Assembly (NCBI RefSeq): GCF_030433895.1
Contig: NZ_JARUXE010000006.1
Span: 90,951 to 154,950, forward strand
DNA: 64,000 bases
Origin: Arthrobacter sp. PsM3
GTDB taxonomy: Bacteria > Actinomycetota > Actinomycetes > Actinomycetales > Micrococcaceae
Reading direction: 5' to 3'
In this document: positions 16,375 to 24,599 of the stretch, piece after piece
Layout of the letters: every line of letters begins with the position of its first letter
Position numbering within the stretch: the first letter of the stretch is position 1
Program-made: the position numbers and the translations under genes
Notes under the pieces: model-generated
Told to the model about the DNA's origin: nothing
Databases searched by the model: none
What the model saw: the letters and a program-made list of their open reading frames with translations, nothing else

Positions 16375-16842
16375 ATGGGCGATGTACTGCTAGTCATACT
16401 GCCTGCCCTCATCCTGGCAGCAGTCCTCTGGGCGTTGGCCACGGCGCTTAGACCGCGCGATTTCGGCATATCCGACGCGGAACGCTACCAGCAGGAACTG
16501 GCGGTCCGTTCACAGGCGCACTACGCCGCACAGGTTCAGGCCGCCACGGCCGCACGCGCCCGCGTGGACGCAGCCACCCGACCGAGCCAGAACGAACAAC
16601 AGCAGTCGCAGCAGGCCGATCACGCCCGCCTGGCGCTGCGGGCCCAGGCGGGCTCGGCGCCCGCCGTCGGGCAGCCCGGCTACCAGGGCCCCGTGCTGCC
16701 CGGCGGCCAGCTGAACCCGCAGTTCGCACTGCAACTGCAGTCGCTGGCCCGGAACGGCAAGAAGATCCAGGCCATCAAGCTGCTGCGGCAGGCCACCCAT
16801 TCAGATCTTTTGACCGCTAAGAAATATGTAGATCGGCTGTAG
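16375..16842 (+). CDS. membrane-anchored protein with L7/L12-like C-terminal domain
   Basis: The 155-residue protein starts with a membrane helix (VLLVILPALILAAVLWALATAL). A Gln/Ala-rich cytoplasmic linker with coiled-coil character follows (about residues 38-100). It ends with NGKKIQAIKLLRQATHSDLLTAKKYVDRL, which matches the helix-turn-helix core of the ribosomal protein L7/L12 C-terminal domain (KIxAIKxxRxxTxxxLxxAKxxVe). It lacks the L12 dimerisation half, so it is not the ribosomal protein. The next gene has the same design and begins four bases after this stop. Function unknown; L7/L12-type domains bind GTPase factors. Confidence 0.75.
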   Translation: MGDVLLVILPALILAAVLWALATALRPRDFGISDAERYQQELAVRSQAHYAAQVQAATAARARVDAATRPSQNEQQQSQQADHARLALRAQAGSAPAVGQPGYQGPVLPGGQLNPQFALQLQSLARNGKKIQAIKLLRQATHSDLLTAKKYVDRL

Positions 16843-16846
16843 TTTC

Positions 16847-17419
16847 ATGGAATCCCTGCTCATCCCCATCCTGATTCTGGCGCTCGTCGGTGCCGGCGTC
16901 CTGCTGGGCGCCCGCGCCCTGGGCCGCCGCGGCGACCGGCCCCGGCCCGAGGCGGCCTCCCAGCCCGAGCGCGACCCCCTCGAACTTGCACGCGCTGCCG
17001 CGGCGAAACTCAGCCAGGAGCAACACCGCCGTCTCTACGCGCTGATCGCCCAGGGACAGGCCATGGCCGCCATCAAGCTGTACCTCGAGGCCACCGGAGA
17101 GGGGCTGCGCGCCTCCCGGGACGCCGTGGGGGCCCTCGCCGCCCACCCGCAGCCCTTCCGTCCCGAAGCGCCCCAGGAGGGGCCCAGCGAGGACGAGGAC
17201 GACGCGCCACAGCGTTTTACCTACCGCTACCGTGCGATCGCCAGTAAGGGCGATGTCACCCGTGAGGTCAGCAGCAACATGCTGAACGACGAGATTTACG
17301 GCAGGATCCGCACTCTGGCCAAGAGCGGTGAAACCGAAGCTGCGGCAGAGGCCCTCACCCGCCACTCGGATATCTCCATCAAGCAGGCCCGGGAATTCAT
17401 CGCACTCCTGGAGGACTGA
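16847..17419 (+). CDS. membrane-anchored protein with two L7/L12-like domains
   Basis: The 190-residue protein begins with a membrane helix (LLIPILILALVGAGVLLGA). A first L7/L12-like unit is at about residues 55-95 (LYALIAQGQAMAAIKLYLEATGEGL). A Pro/Glu/Asp-rich acidic linker follows, then a second unit at about 145-188 (IRTLAKSGETEAAAEALTR with SIKQAREFI). It is translationally close to the preceding gene of the same architecture and probably co-transcribed. Neither is a ribosomal protein by length or domain order. I infer a paired scaffold near the membrane but cannot assign a function. Confidence 0.72.
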   Translation: MESLLIPILILALVGAGVLLGARALGRRGDRPRPEAASQPERDPLELARAAAAKLSQEQHRRLYALIAQGQAMAAIKLYLEATGEGLRASRDAVGALAAHPQPFRPEAPQEGPSEDEDDAPQRFTYRYRAIASKGDVTREVSSNMLNDEIYGRIRTLAKSGETEAAAEALTRHSDISIKQAREFIALLED

Positions 17420-17470
17420 CCCCCGGACCCAAGGATCGGGGGCCGAACAGCCCGCCGGGCCGGCCGCGCG

Positions 17471-18097
17471 TCAGTGCCGGCCCGAGATGCCGGCGAGCAG
17501 CTGTTCGAACGGCAGCGACTCCCGGGCAGCCGGTTCCGGCCGCGGCTGCGTGCCGTGCAGCAGGCCGGCGAACTCCCCCGCCGCCTGGTCGATCCGCGTG
17601 GAGAGGGGCGAACCGCCGTCGTCGTTATTGCCCCAGTCCTGGGGGCCGGCGAAGACAGCCGTGTTGGCGGTCCGGGTGCGGAGGTAGGTGAACAAGGGCC
17701 GCATGGCAAAGTCCAGCACCATCTGGTGCCGGTCCGTTCCGGCGGTGGCGCCAAGCAGGACAGCCTTGCCCTCCAGCGACTTAGGGTCCAGCACGTCAAT
17801 GAAAGACTTGAAGAGCCCGCTGTAGGATGCGCTGAAGACAGGGCTGACTGCGATGATGCCGTCCGAGGCCTCGACTCCGGCGATCACCCCGGCCAGCTTC
17901 GGCGCCGCATAGCCGGTCACAAAGTTGTTCGCAATATCCACGGCGATGTCCCGTAGTTCCACCACCTCAATGTCGGCGCGGTAGCCGGCGGCGGCAAGTT
18001 GACGTTCCGCGGAGACGGCCAGTTGGTCGGCGAGCAGGCGGCTCGACGAGGGTACGCCGAGTCCGGCGGAAAGAACGGTGATACGGCGGGATTCCAC
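17471..18097 (-). CDS. NAD(P)H-dependent FMN reductase
   Basis: The 208-residue flavodoxin-like protein starts at GTG 18097, which has AGGAG about seven bases upstream. The longer in-frame ORF to 18298 is leader sequence. The N-terminal loop LSAGLGVPSSSRLLADQL is the FMN-phosphate-binding turn, and SPVFSASYSGLFKSFIDVLDP is the conserved second flavin-contact region of the NADPH-dependent FMN reductase family (CE1759/SsuE type). It would supply reduced flavin to a monooxygenase, but no partner is adjacent. It is convergent with the L7/L12-like gene. Confidence 0.88.
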   Translation of the reverse strand: MESRRITVLSAGLGVPSSSRLLADQLAVSAERQLAAAGYRADIEVVELRDIAVDIANNFVTGYAAPKLAGVIAGVEASDGIIAVSPVFSASYSGLFKSFIDVLDPKSLEGKAVLLGATAGTDRHQMVLDFAMRPLFTYLRTRTANTAVFAGPQDWGNNDDGGSPLSTRIDQAAGEFAGLLHGTQPRPEPAARESLPFEQLLAGISGRH

Positions 18098-18284
18098 GGG
18101 ACGCTCCTGATGTTGTTCACGGCCGCAAACGCTGGTCCATGCGTTTGCATCTAACTGTAGAAGCAGGAGCGCGTGCCCTTTATTCCCGTCCCCCGTTGCG
18201 CTATCACTTTTGGGCCCCAAACAGGCGGAATGGCAACCACAACTGAGAGCGCAACCGGGAGGCCGCTTGCCGCGTTCCGGCCAC

Positions 18285-19150
18285 TCAGAGCAGGACAAAC
18301 CCCTCGATGCAGCTCACCGAACTCCCGCCAATCCAAATGTCCTCCCCCACCGCGTCGACGTGGACCCGGCCGGCCCGTCCCAGCACGGTTCCCTGCGCGG
18401 CAAGGTAGGACTCCGGTGCCCGGCCGCTCCGGATCAGCCACTGGGCCGCGCCGGCGTTGAAGCTGCCGGTGACAGGGTCCTCGGCGGCGGCGTCACCAGG
18501 GATGAACGCGCGCACCTCGAAGCCGACCTGGGAGCCGGCGGGATGGGGGCCGATCACGCCGACCTTGAGTCCGCCATGGCCGCGTAGTCAGGCCGGATGT
18601 CGAGCACCAGTTGCGCAGATTCCAGCAGGACACCAATCCAGTCCGGGCCGTTGACCAGCCACGACGCGTCCAGCAGCGCCGCCCGCGGCAGCCTCAGCCC
18701 GGCGGCGATGCGGGTGAGGTCCCGCTCTGCCACGGGACCGGACCGGGTGAGCGGCGGGGCCGCGAAAGCCAGCCGGCCGCCGTCGCGCTTCACCCGGACG
18801 AGCCCGGCCCCGCACTGCTGGACGACCACCCCGTTCTGCCGGGGAATGCCCCCGGCCTCGAGCCAGGCATGAGCGGAGCCGAGGGTGGGGTGGCCGGCAA
18901 AGGGGAACTCTTCGCTGCCGGTGAAGATCCGAACCCGGTAGTCCGCCCCGGAATCGGTGGGCGGCAGCAGGAACGTGGTCTCAGCGAGGTTGGTCCAGTT
19001 GGCGAACCGCTGCATCACCTCCGCAGTGAGGTCCCCGGCGTCGAGGACGACGGCCAGCGGGTTGCCCCGATAGGGCTCGGACGAGAATACGTCCATCTGG
19101 GCGAAGGGCCGGAGCCGGGGCGCAGGAACAGGTGCAGGCTTGGAGGTCAC
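18285..19150 (-). pseudogene. PhzF-family isomerase, broken by a one-base frameshift
   Basis: Two reverse-strand reading frames join into one PhzF-like protein of about 288 residues. The first part (19150 to about 18570) has the PhzF start FAQMDVFSSEPYRGNPLAVVLDA and the catalytic ETTFLLPP and FTGSEEFPFAGHPTLGSA segments. The second part (about 18570 to 18285) supplies IGPHPAGSQVGFEVRAF and DPVTGSFNAGAAQWLI. At 18561-18572 the forward text reads GACCTTGAGTCC; one extra G would give the uninterrupted DLKVGVIGP. So a single base is missing, by real mutation or sequencing error. PhzF proteins are DapF-fold isomerases. The start GTG 19150 has no clear ribosome binding site. Confidence 0.85.
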
Positions 19151-19202
19151 AGCCGCAGGCTATCACCGGCGCCGGTCCGGCTGGCACGGCCTCCGGAGTC
19201 CT

Positions 19203-19270
19203 GCAATGCGGGGTCACCTGGCGCCCATGGCGGCGCCCAACTTGGGCCGGAAGTGACCCCGCGTTGGCGT
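19203..19270. repeat. palindromic intergenic repeat, copy 1
   Basis: GCGGGGTCAC at 19208-19217 is mirrored by GTGACCCCGC at 19253-19262. The inner arms (TGGCGCCCA on one side, TGGGCCGG on the other) are imperfect. The same outer arms recur at 34005-34071 and 39498-39552. It lies between the phzF start and the end of the rplI operon, next to a terminator. Confidence 0.8.
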
Positions 19271-19271
19271 T

Positions 19272-19330
19272 AAAAAGCGGAAGGCCCCCGCGTCCGGTTC
19301 CCAGGGGAATCCGAAGGCGAGGGCCTTCCG
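19272..19330 (-). terminator. terminator of the rpsF-ssb-rpsR-rplI operon
   Basis: CGGAAGGCCC (19278-19287) pairs with GGGCCTTCCG (19321-19330). On the reverse strand the stem is followed by GC and a run of five Ts (19272-19276). It lies 30 bases beyond the rplI stop. Confidence 0.8.
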
Positions 19331-19359
19331 GCAGTTCAGGACTGCAGAGCCGGTGAGGG

Positions 19360-19812
19360 CTACTTGCCTGCGACTACGTCGAGTTCGATCACAGCGGCAA
19401 CGTCGTCATGCAGACGAACGTTGGCCTGGTAGGAACCGACCGACTTGATGTGCGTCGGCAGTTCAACCTTGCGCTTGTCGATGCGGCCAAGGCCAGCGGC
19501 CTCAACAGCGTCGGCCACGTCGCCCTGCTTGACGGTGCCGAACAGGCGTCCGGTCTCGCCAGCCTTGACAACGAGCTTGACCGGCTTGGAGGAGAGTGCA
19601 GCGGCCTGCTTCTGAGCGTCTTCCAGGGAAGCGTGCTCGCGGGCGGCGCGGGCAGCCTTGATGGACTCAACCTGCTTCTCGCCACCCTTGGACCAGGTCA
19701 GAGCGAAGTTGCGGGGCAGCAGGTAGTTACGTGCGTAACCGTCCTTGACCTCGACAACATCGCCTGCAGCACCGAGACCGGTTACTTCGTGGGTCAGAAT
19801 GAGCTTTGCCAT
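19360..19812 (-). CDS. rplI: 50S ribosomal protein L9
   Basis: A 150-residue protein with the L9 N-terminal domain ([33 protein letters not shown]), a long connecting helix ([31 protein letters not shown]), and the C-terminal domain with [20 protein letters not shown]. Last gene of the rpsF-ssb-rpsR-rplI operon, 17 bases after rpsR, with a terminator directly downstream. Confidence 0.98.
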   Translation of the reverse strand: MAKLILTHEVTGLGAAGDVVEVKDGYARNYLLPRNFALTWSKGGEKQVESIKAARAAREHASLEDAQKQAAALSSKPVKLVVKAGETGRLFGTVKQGDVADAVEAAGLGRIDKRKVELPTHIKSVGSYQANVRLHDDVAAVIELDVVAGK

Positions 19813-19829
19813 GTTAGTTAATCCCTTCC

Positions 19830-20069
19830 TTAGCCGCGGCCAGCGCCGGAGTAAGGCAGCAGAGCAACTTCGCGGGCGTTCTTGATTGCCTGGGCGATCT
19901 TGCGCTGTTCCTGCACCGTGACGCCAGTGACGCGACGGGCGCGGATCTTTCCGCGGTCGGAGATGAACTTGCGCAGCAATGCTACGTCCTTGTAGTCGAT
20001 GACAGTGATGTCAGCGGCCTTCAAGGGGTTGGACTTTGGTTTGGGCTTACGGAGTTCAGCCTTAGCCAT
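19830..20069 (-). CDS. rpsR: 30S ribosomal protein S18
   Basis: The 79-residue protein reads [20 protein letters not shown], then [30 protein letters not shown] and [19 protein letters not shown], the conserved S18 signature. The start is ATG 20069 with GGAG at 20077-20080. The upstream extension to 20111 runs through the leader and is rejected. The N-terminus lacks the Cys residues of zinc-binding S18 forms. Confidence 0.98.
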   Translation of the reverse strand: MAKAELRKPKPKSNPLKAADITVIDYKDVALLRKFISDRGKIRARRVTGVTVQEQRKIAQAIKNAREVALLPYSGAGRG

Positions 20070-20194
20070 CGTGGAGCTCCTATTCGATGGAGCCCGTGGA
20101 TATTGATCCACGGGATGGTGGTGATCCGACGGCGGTCAGCGCCCGTCCGCCTTGCGGCGTCCCGGCGGGTTCAGTCGTCGAACCTTAGATGTTT

Positions 20195-20788
20195 TTAGAA
20201 GGGAGGTTCGGAATCCGGGCCGTTGCCCCAGCCGCCGCCTGCATTGCTGACACCGGGCGTGGCCCAAGGGTCATCCTGCTGCTGTGCGGGCTGGTTGCCG
20301 CCCCAGGTTCCGCCCGAGTTGCCGCCGCCCTGGTTTCCACCAGAGCCGCCACCGAAGCCGCCGCCGCTGTTGCCGCCGCCGAAGCCACCCTGGGCGCCGT
20401 TGCCGGCGCCCCCACCGCCGGAGCGCTGGGTGCGGTTGACCTTGGCGTTGGCGTAGCGCAGGCTGGGGCCGATTTCATCGACCTCAAGCTCGATAACGGT
20501 GCGCTTCTCGCCTTCTTTGGTTTCGTAGGAACGGCTCTTCAGTCGGCCGGAAACAATCACGCGCATGCCCTTGGTCAGGGATTCGGCGACGTTCTCGGCC
20601 GCCTCACGCCACACCGACGCGCGGAGGAACAGGGTTTCCCCGTCCTTCCACTCATTGGACTGGCGGTCGAACGTGCGGGGAGTAGAAGCGATGGTGAAAT
20701 TCGCTACTGCCGAACCTGACGGTGTAAACCTCAGTTCGGGGTCACTGGTGAGATTACCGATGACCGTAATAGTGGTTTCGCCTGCCAT
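20195..20788 (-). CDS. ssb: single-stranded DNA-binding protein
   Basis: A 197-residue protein with an N-terminal OB fold ([35 protein letters not shown] through about residue 110), a long Gly/Asn/Gln-rich disordered linker with GGGFGGG-type repeats, and the acidic tip DSEPPF used to recruit replication and repair partners. A strong AAGGAGG site precedes ATG 20788. Second gene of the rpsF operon, as is usual in actinobacteria. Confidence 0.97.
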   Translation of the reverse strand: MAGETTITVIGNLTSDPELRFTPSGSAVANFTIASTPRTFDRQSNEWKDGETLFLRASVWREAAENVAESLTKGMRVIVSGRLKSRSYETKEGEKRTVIELEVDEIGPSLRYANAKVNRTQRSGGGGAGNGAQGGFGGGNSGGGFGGGSGGNQGGGNSGGTWGGNQPAQQQDDPWATPGVSNAGGGWGNGPDSEPPF

Positions 20789-20843
20789 CTACTGCCTCCT
20801 TGTTCGTTCCTGCGGGGTGAAGAATGAAAATCGGGAGCTGAAA

Positions 20844-21149
20844 TTACTCAGCAACGACCTTCTGCACTTCGGGGCGGGTGATCTTGGTGCGCATGATGGT
20901 CTCATTGAGGCTCAGCTGGCGATCAAGTTCCTTGGCGGTAGCCGGCTCAGCGGTGAAGTTCACCACGGCGTAGATACCTTCAGACTTCTTCTGGATTTCG
21001 TAGGCCAGGCGACGGCGGCCCCAGATGTCAACCTTTTCGATGGTTCCACCATCGGTCGTGATGACGTTCAGGAACTTCTGAAGCGTTGGCTCAACGGTAC
21101 GCTCTTCGACCTCGGGGTCGATGATTACCATCAATTCGTAAGGACGCAT
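20844..21149 (-). CDS. rpsF: 30S ribosomal protein S6
   Basis: The 101-residue product reads [23 protein letters not shown], then [29 protein letters not shown] and [15 protein letters not shown], the canonical S6 sequence. The start is taken as ATG 21149. AAAGGAGGT lies about ten bases upstream, and it overlaps the alternative GTG 21161, which is therefore excluded. First gene of the S6-SSB-S18-L9 operon. Confidence 0.98.
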   Translation of the reverse strand: MRPYELMVIIDPEVEERTVEPTLQKFLNVITTDGGTIEKVDIWGRRRLAYEIQKKSEGIYAVVNFTAEPATAKELDRQLSLNETIMRTKITRPEVQKVVAE

Positions 21150-21390
21150 ATGTGAACCCACCTCCTTTGGGCTAAGCGGTTACGGCATTTCCGTAACAGG
21201 AGGTTCATTTGCGGTGCCATGTGCCCGCATTGCTCCCAGGAACGGGGGCAGGGCGCAGCACAGACTTCAACAGCTTAGTGCATCAGGACCGGATTCCGCG
21301 ATTCCATGCCGGTCCAGCGTAGGCCCGGCCAGCTCGGCCACGGCAGCCAAACCGGCCCCCATGTGGACAACCCTGTGCCATGATCGGGGA

Positions 21391-22074
21391 ATGAAACCCG
21401 GATCCCCGATTAGCGGCAGTTCCCGGCCGAGCCGGCGCAGTCGGCTGCGACTGGCGGTTATGCTCCTCGCCGGGTTGCTGGCGGCCACGGCGACCGGCCT
21501 GTCAGGACACTGGGTAGAGGCTCCCGCTGTCGGCTGGGGCACAGCCTCGTTGACCTATGTCGTCTGGGTCTGGCTGGTGATCGGCAGGTTGGATCCGACC
21601 GAGACCCGGGCGCATGCGACCGCGGAAGATCCAGCACGCGGCATCACCGACCTGCTGATTCTGGCGGCCAACGTCGCCAGTCTCGGCGCGGTGGCCGTCG
21701 TCGTCGTTGCTTCCCACGCCAACGACGGCGGGTCCCGCTTCGGCGGCGGGCTCCTGGCGCTGGCATCGGTAGCCCTGTCCTGGCTGCTGGTGCAGACGCT
21801 GTTCACGCTGCGATACGCAGAGCTCTACTACAGCACAGGGGGGAAGGCCGGCGCGGCAGTGGGCGGCATCGACTTCAACCAGGAACGCCCGCCGCAGTAC
21901 ACCGACTTCGCCTACCTCGCCACCAGCCTCGGCATGACCTACCAGGTCTCCGACACCGCCCTGCAGAACCACGGCGTCCGGGCCGAAGCGCTCAAACACA
22001 GCCTGCTGTCCTACCTCTTTGGCACCGTCATCCTGGCCACGACAATCAGCCTCGTGGTCAGCCTGGCCTTCTGA
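21391..22074 (+). CDS. DUF1345 family membrane protein
   Basis: From ATG 21391 (MKPGSPISGSSRPSRRSRLRL) the protein has 227 residues, a basic N-terminus and about five membrane helices. The stretch DFNQERPPQYTDFAYLATSLGMTYQVSDT is the DUF1345 signature. The longer in-frame reading to 21214 covers the rpsF leader and is not used. Function of the family is unknown. It is divergent from the ribosomal-protein operon and convergent with the M18 aminopeptidase, four bases between stops. Confidence 0.85.
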   Translation: MKPGSPISGSSRPSRRSRLRLAVMLLAGLLAATATGLSGHWVEAPAVGWGTASLTYVVWVWLVIGRLDPTETRAHATAEDPARGITDLLILAANVASLGAVAVVVVASHANDGGSRFGGGLLALASVALSWLLVQTLFTLRYAELYYSTGGKAGAAVGGIDFNQERPPQYTDFAYLATSLGMTYQVSDTALQNHGVRAEALKHSLLSYLFGTVILATTISLVVSLAF

Positions 22075-22078
22075 GGGC

Positions 22079-23389
22079 TTATGCCGCGGTCCGGAAGAAC
22101 AGCTTCGTCACACTCGCGAGCCGGTAGGGGTCCTCCACGCCGCAGAGTTCCCGGGCCGAGTGCATCGAGAGCAGGGGCACGCCGACGTCGACCGTCCTGA
22201 TGCCGAGGCGGGTGGCGGTCAGCGGGCCGATCGTGGAGCCGCACGGCATCACGTTGTTGGAGACGAATTCCTGGTACGGGATACCCGCGTCCGCGCACAG
22301 CCGGGCCCAGAGGGCGGCGCCGGTGGCGTCCGTGGCGTAGCGCTGGTTGGCGTTGATCTTCAGCAGCGGGCCGCCGTTCAGGGCCGGCCGGTTGGCCGGA
22401 TCGTGCCGTTCGGCATAGTTGGGGTGGACGGCATGCCCGGCGTCGGCGGACACACAGAACGACGCCGCAAACGCCTGCCGCCGCTGGCTCGCCGATGCTC
22501 CCAGTCCGTCGGATATGCGTACCAGCACGTCTTCGAGGAGGGGCCCGCTCGCGCCGGACCGGGAGGCGGAGCCGATCTCCTCATGGTCGAATGCGGCCAG
22601 CACGGCAATGTGAGCGCCGGCCGGCAGCGGCGCGGCGGCGTGGGCGATGAGCGCGGTGAGCCCGGCGTGGGTCGCCGACAGGTTGTCCAGCCGGCCGGAC
22701 GCAAAGAACTCGCCCCTCGCGCCGAACACGGCCGGGGCCTGGGTGTCCGCGATGACGACGTCGTAGCCGCCAATCAGGGCAGCGTCCACGTCCGCGCCCG
22801 GAACCCGGTCCGCCAACAGGCCGAGCAGGTCTTCTCCGGCCGGGTCGCCGAGGCCGTAGACGGGGTTCATGTGCTGCTGCTTGTCCAGGGCCAGCCCCTC
22901 GTTCACGGCGCGGTCCAAGTGGATGGCCAGCTGCGGGAAACGCAGCAGCGGCCCGGTGGCCGTGAGGTGCTGGGTGCCGTCCCGCATCACCAGGCGGCCG
23001 GCGAGCTGCAGTTCGCGGTCCAGCCAGGAGTTGAGCAACGGGCCGCCATAGACCTCCACGCCGGCCTGCAGCCAGCCGAATTTTCCGGTGGTGGGTTTGG
23101 GCTTGAGCTTGAAGGAGGGCGAATCGGTGTGGGCGCCGAGGATGTTGAATCCGGTGGTCGGACCGGCCGTCTCCGGCGTGACCCAGGCGATGACCGCGCC
23201 GTCCCGGACCACGTAGAAGTTTCCAGCGCCGGCGGCCGCGTCCCAGGCCCGCAGTTCGTCGAGGGCGGTGAATCCTGCCTGGTCCAGCCGGCGGGCGGCC
23301 TCGTGGACGGCGTGGAAGCTCGACGGCGACGCGGTGACGTACGCGCCGAGGTCCTGGATGTGGGCTGCGGCGCTGGACTCTGAAGGCAT
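22079..23389 (-). CDS. M18-family aminopeptidase (aspartyl aminopeptidase type)
   Basis: The 436-residue protein (MPSESSAAAHIQDLGAYVTAS) has the M18 metalloprotease motifs: the metal ligand His and Asp in GAHTDSPSFKLKP, the catalytic Glu pair in FDHEEIGSASRSGA, and the C-terminal His in GVPLLSMHSARELCG. It also has the family N-terminal SPSSFHAV. M18 enzymes are dodecameric, dinuclear zinc aminopeptidases of the cytosol that remove acidic or neutral N-terminal residues. Start ATG 23389; reading upstream in the same frame crosses the neighbouring gene and is not used. Confidence 0.95.
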   Translation of the reverse strand: MPSESSAAAHIQDLGAYVTASPSSFHAVHEAARRLDQAGFTALDELRAWDAAAGAGNFYVVRDGAVIAWVTPETAGPTTGFNILGAHTDSPSFKLKPKPTTGKFGWLQAGVEVYGGPLLNSWLDRELQLAGRLVMRDGTQHLTATGPLLRFPQLAIHLDRAVNEGLALDKQQHMNPVYGLGDPAGEDLLGLLADRVPGADVDAALIGGYDVVIADTQAPAVFGARGEFFASGRLDNLSATHAGLTALIAHAAAPLPAGAHIAVLAAFDHEEIGSASRSGASGPLLEDVLVRISDGLGASASQRRQAFAASFCVSADAGHAVHPNYAERHDPANRPALNGGPLLKINANQRYATDATGAALWARLCADAGIPYQEFVSNNVMPCGSTIGPLTATRLGIRTVDVGVPLLSMHSARELCGVEDPYRLASVTKLFFRTAA

Positions 23390-23427
23390 GGCTCCGAGTC
23401 TAGCGCCGTGGCGCGGGCGGAGGGCCC

Positions 23428-24333
23428 CTACACGGTGACGTTGAGTCCGGCCGTGTATCCGCCGGACACCGCCCCCGACATCGTGGCCAGCTGGTAGACG
23501 CCGCCGTCGTTGCCGAAGACATTGTCCGACTTCAGCGTGGTCCCGGGGAAGTTCCGGGCGCTGGATTCGTAGCCGGACGAGGCATAGACCTCGTTGCAGG
23601 CGGCGTCGGTCAGCGCGATCTGGGACACCGCGAGGACCTGCCCGGCCGCCGTCGCGTTGTTCATGGAATCGAAGACTTCGAAGTGGATGTGTGGCCAGCG
23701 GCCGCTGTACGCGCCGGGGAAGATGGTCTGGAAGGTGACCTGGCCGTTGGCGTCGGCCTCCTGGACGCCGCGGAGGTAGTTCTCGTTCTTCAGTCCGGCG
23801 TCGTACATGGAGTACTTTCCGTCCTTGTCGCAGTGCCAGGCGTAGACGGCGGCCCCGGCCAGGGGCGTACAGCCATTGGCGTTGTCGAGCAGGGTCAGCG
23901 TGACGGTAAGCGGCACACCGCCGGCCTTGGCACTGGAGGTCCCGAAGCTGGAGGTGATGTCCTGCCGGACCACGCCCGATGCGGCCAGTACGTTGGGGCC
24001 GTTGGAGCCGTCGCCGGGGTAGGGTCCCGCCGTTTCCTGGGGTATTTCGACACCGCACTCGGCGATGGCCCGCGTCAGTGTGGGCGAGACGGAGGGGGTG
24101 CTGCTGGCGGCCGCAGTTCCGGAGGATGCCGGCGTCAACGCCGTCGCAGCGGCCGTGGCGGACGCGCCTCCTGTGGCGGAGCCGCCCGGGCTGCAGGCTG
24201 CCAGGGCGGCGGCCGTGCCGGCGCCGAGGAACATGCCCAGCGAGCGGCGGCTCAGCAGGGTGGAGAGGTCGAATTCGAGGCCGCGGTCGTGATTGGGGTG
24301 CGGCTCGTGCGGTAGCTGCGGAGTAGTGGTCAT
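23428..24333 (-). CDS. intradiol ring-cleavage dioxygenase-like lipoprotein
   Basis: The 301-residue protein has an N-terminal twin-arginine signal (SRRSLGMFLGAGTAAALAAC) with lipobox LAAC, so it is probably exported folded and lipid-anchored. After a Ser/Thr/Ala-rich linker comes the dioxygenase beta-barrel. AVYAWHCDKDGKYSMY and ENYLRGVQ carry the two Tyr and WPHIHFEVF the two His that bind Fe(III) in protocatechuate 3,4-dioxygenase relatives. QETAGPYPGDGSNGPN resembles the family's ETxGPYY start. Substrate unknown; exported homologues are of unclear function. The upstream gap carries five copies of a palindromic motif. Confidence 0.88.
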   Translation of the reverse strand: MTTTPQLPHEPHPNHDRGLEFDLSTLLSRRSLGMFLGAGTAAALAACSPGGSATGGASATAAATALTPASSGTAAASSTPSVSPTLTRAIAECGVEIPQETAGPYPGDGSNGPNVLAASGVVRQDITSSFGTSSAKAGGVPLTVTLTLLDNANGCTPLAGAAVYAWHCDKDGKYSMYDAGLKNENYLRGVQEADANGQVTFQTIFPGAYSGRWPHIHFEVFDSMNNATAAGQVLAVSQIALTDAACNEVYASSGYESSARNFPGTTLKSDNVFGNDGGVYQLATMSGAVSGGYTAGLNVTV

Positions 24334-24434
24334 GCGTCCATGGAACCCCGCGGTGCTATGCCCCCACTAGGCCCTTGCTGTGTGGCCGCTGTGGTCTGCG
24401 CGGGAACGGCCGGGGCGGGGGCTGGCCGGGGCGG

Positions 24435-24566
24435 GGGACATGCCCTCCGCGTGCGCCCAAGTCCGGACATGTCCCCTCTGCCCCGCGGGACATGCCCTCC
24501 CTGGCGGCGGCGGGTGGACATAATACCCATATGTCCAATGCCACGCATCAGGACTGGGCATGTCCC
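24435..24566. repeat. cluster of five GGRCATGYCC palindromes
   Basis: Five variants of a GGACATGTCC dyad lie in 132 bp. They are GGGACATGCCC at 24435-24445 and again at 24487-24497 (with identical flanking CTCC), GGACATGTCC at 24465-24474, TGGACATA/TATGTCCA as a spaced dyad at 24515-24537, and GGGCATGTCCC at 24556-24566. The cluster sits about 100-235 bases upstream of the dioxygenase-like gene and beyond the permease stop. It may be a multi-site operator. Confidence 0.6.
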
Positions 24567-24599
24567 GCGGTGCCGACGAAAGCGCAGGCCCTCCGTGAG

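Noticed and set aside
16375..17419. Annotation as ribosomal protein L7/L12
   Set aside because: Both proteins begin with a membrane helix and lack the L7/L12 N-terminal dimerisation domain. Only the C-terminal-domain-like segments match.
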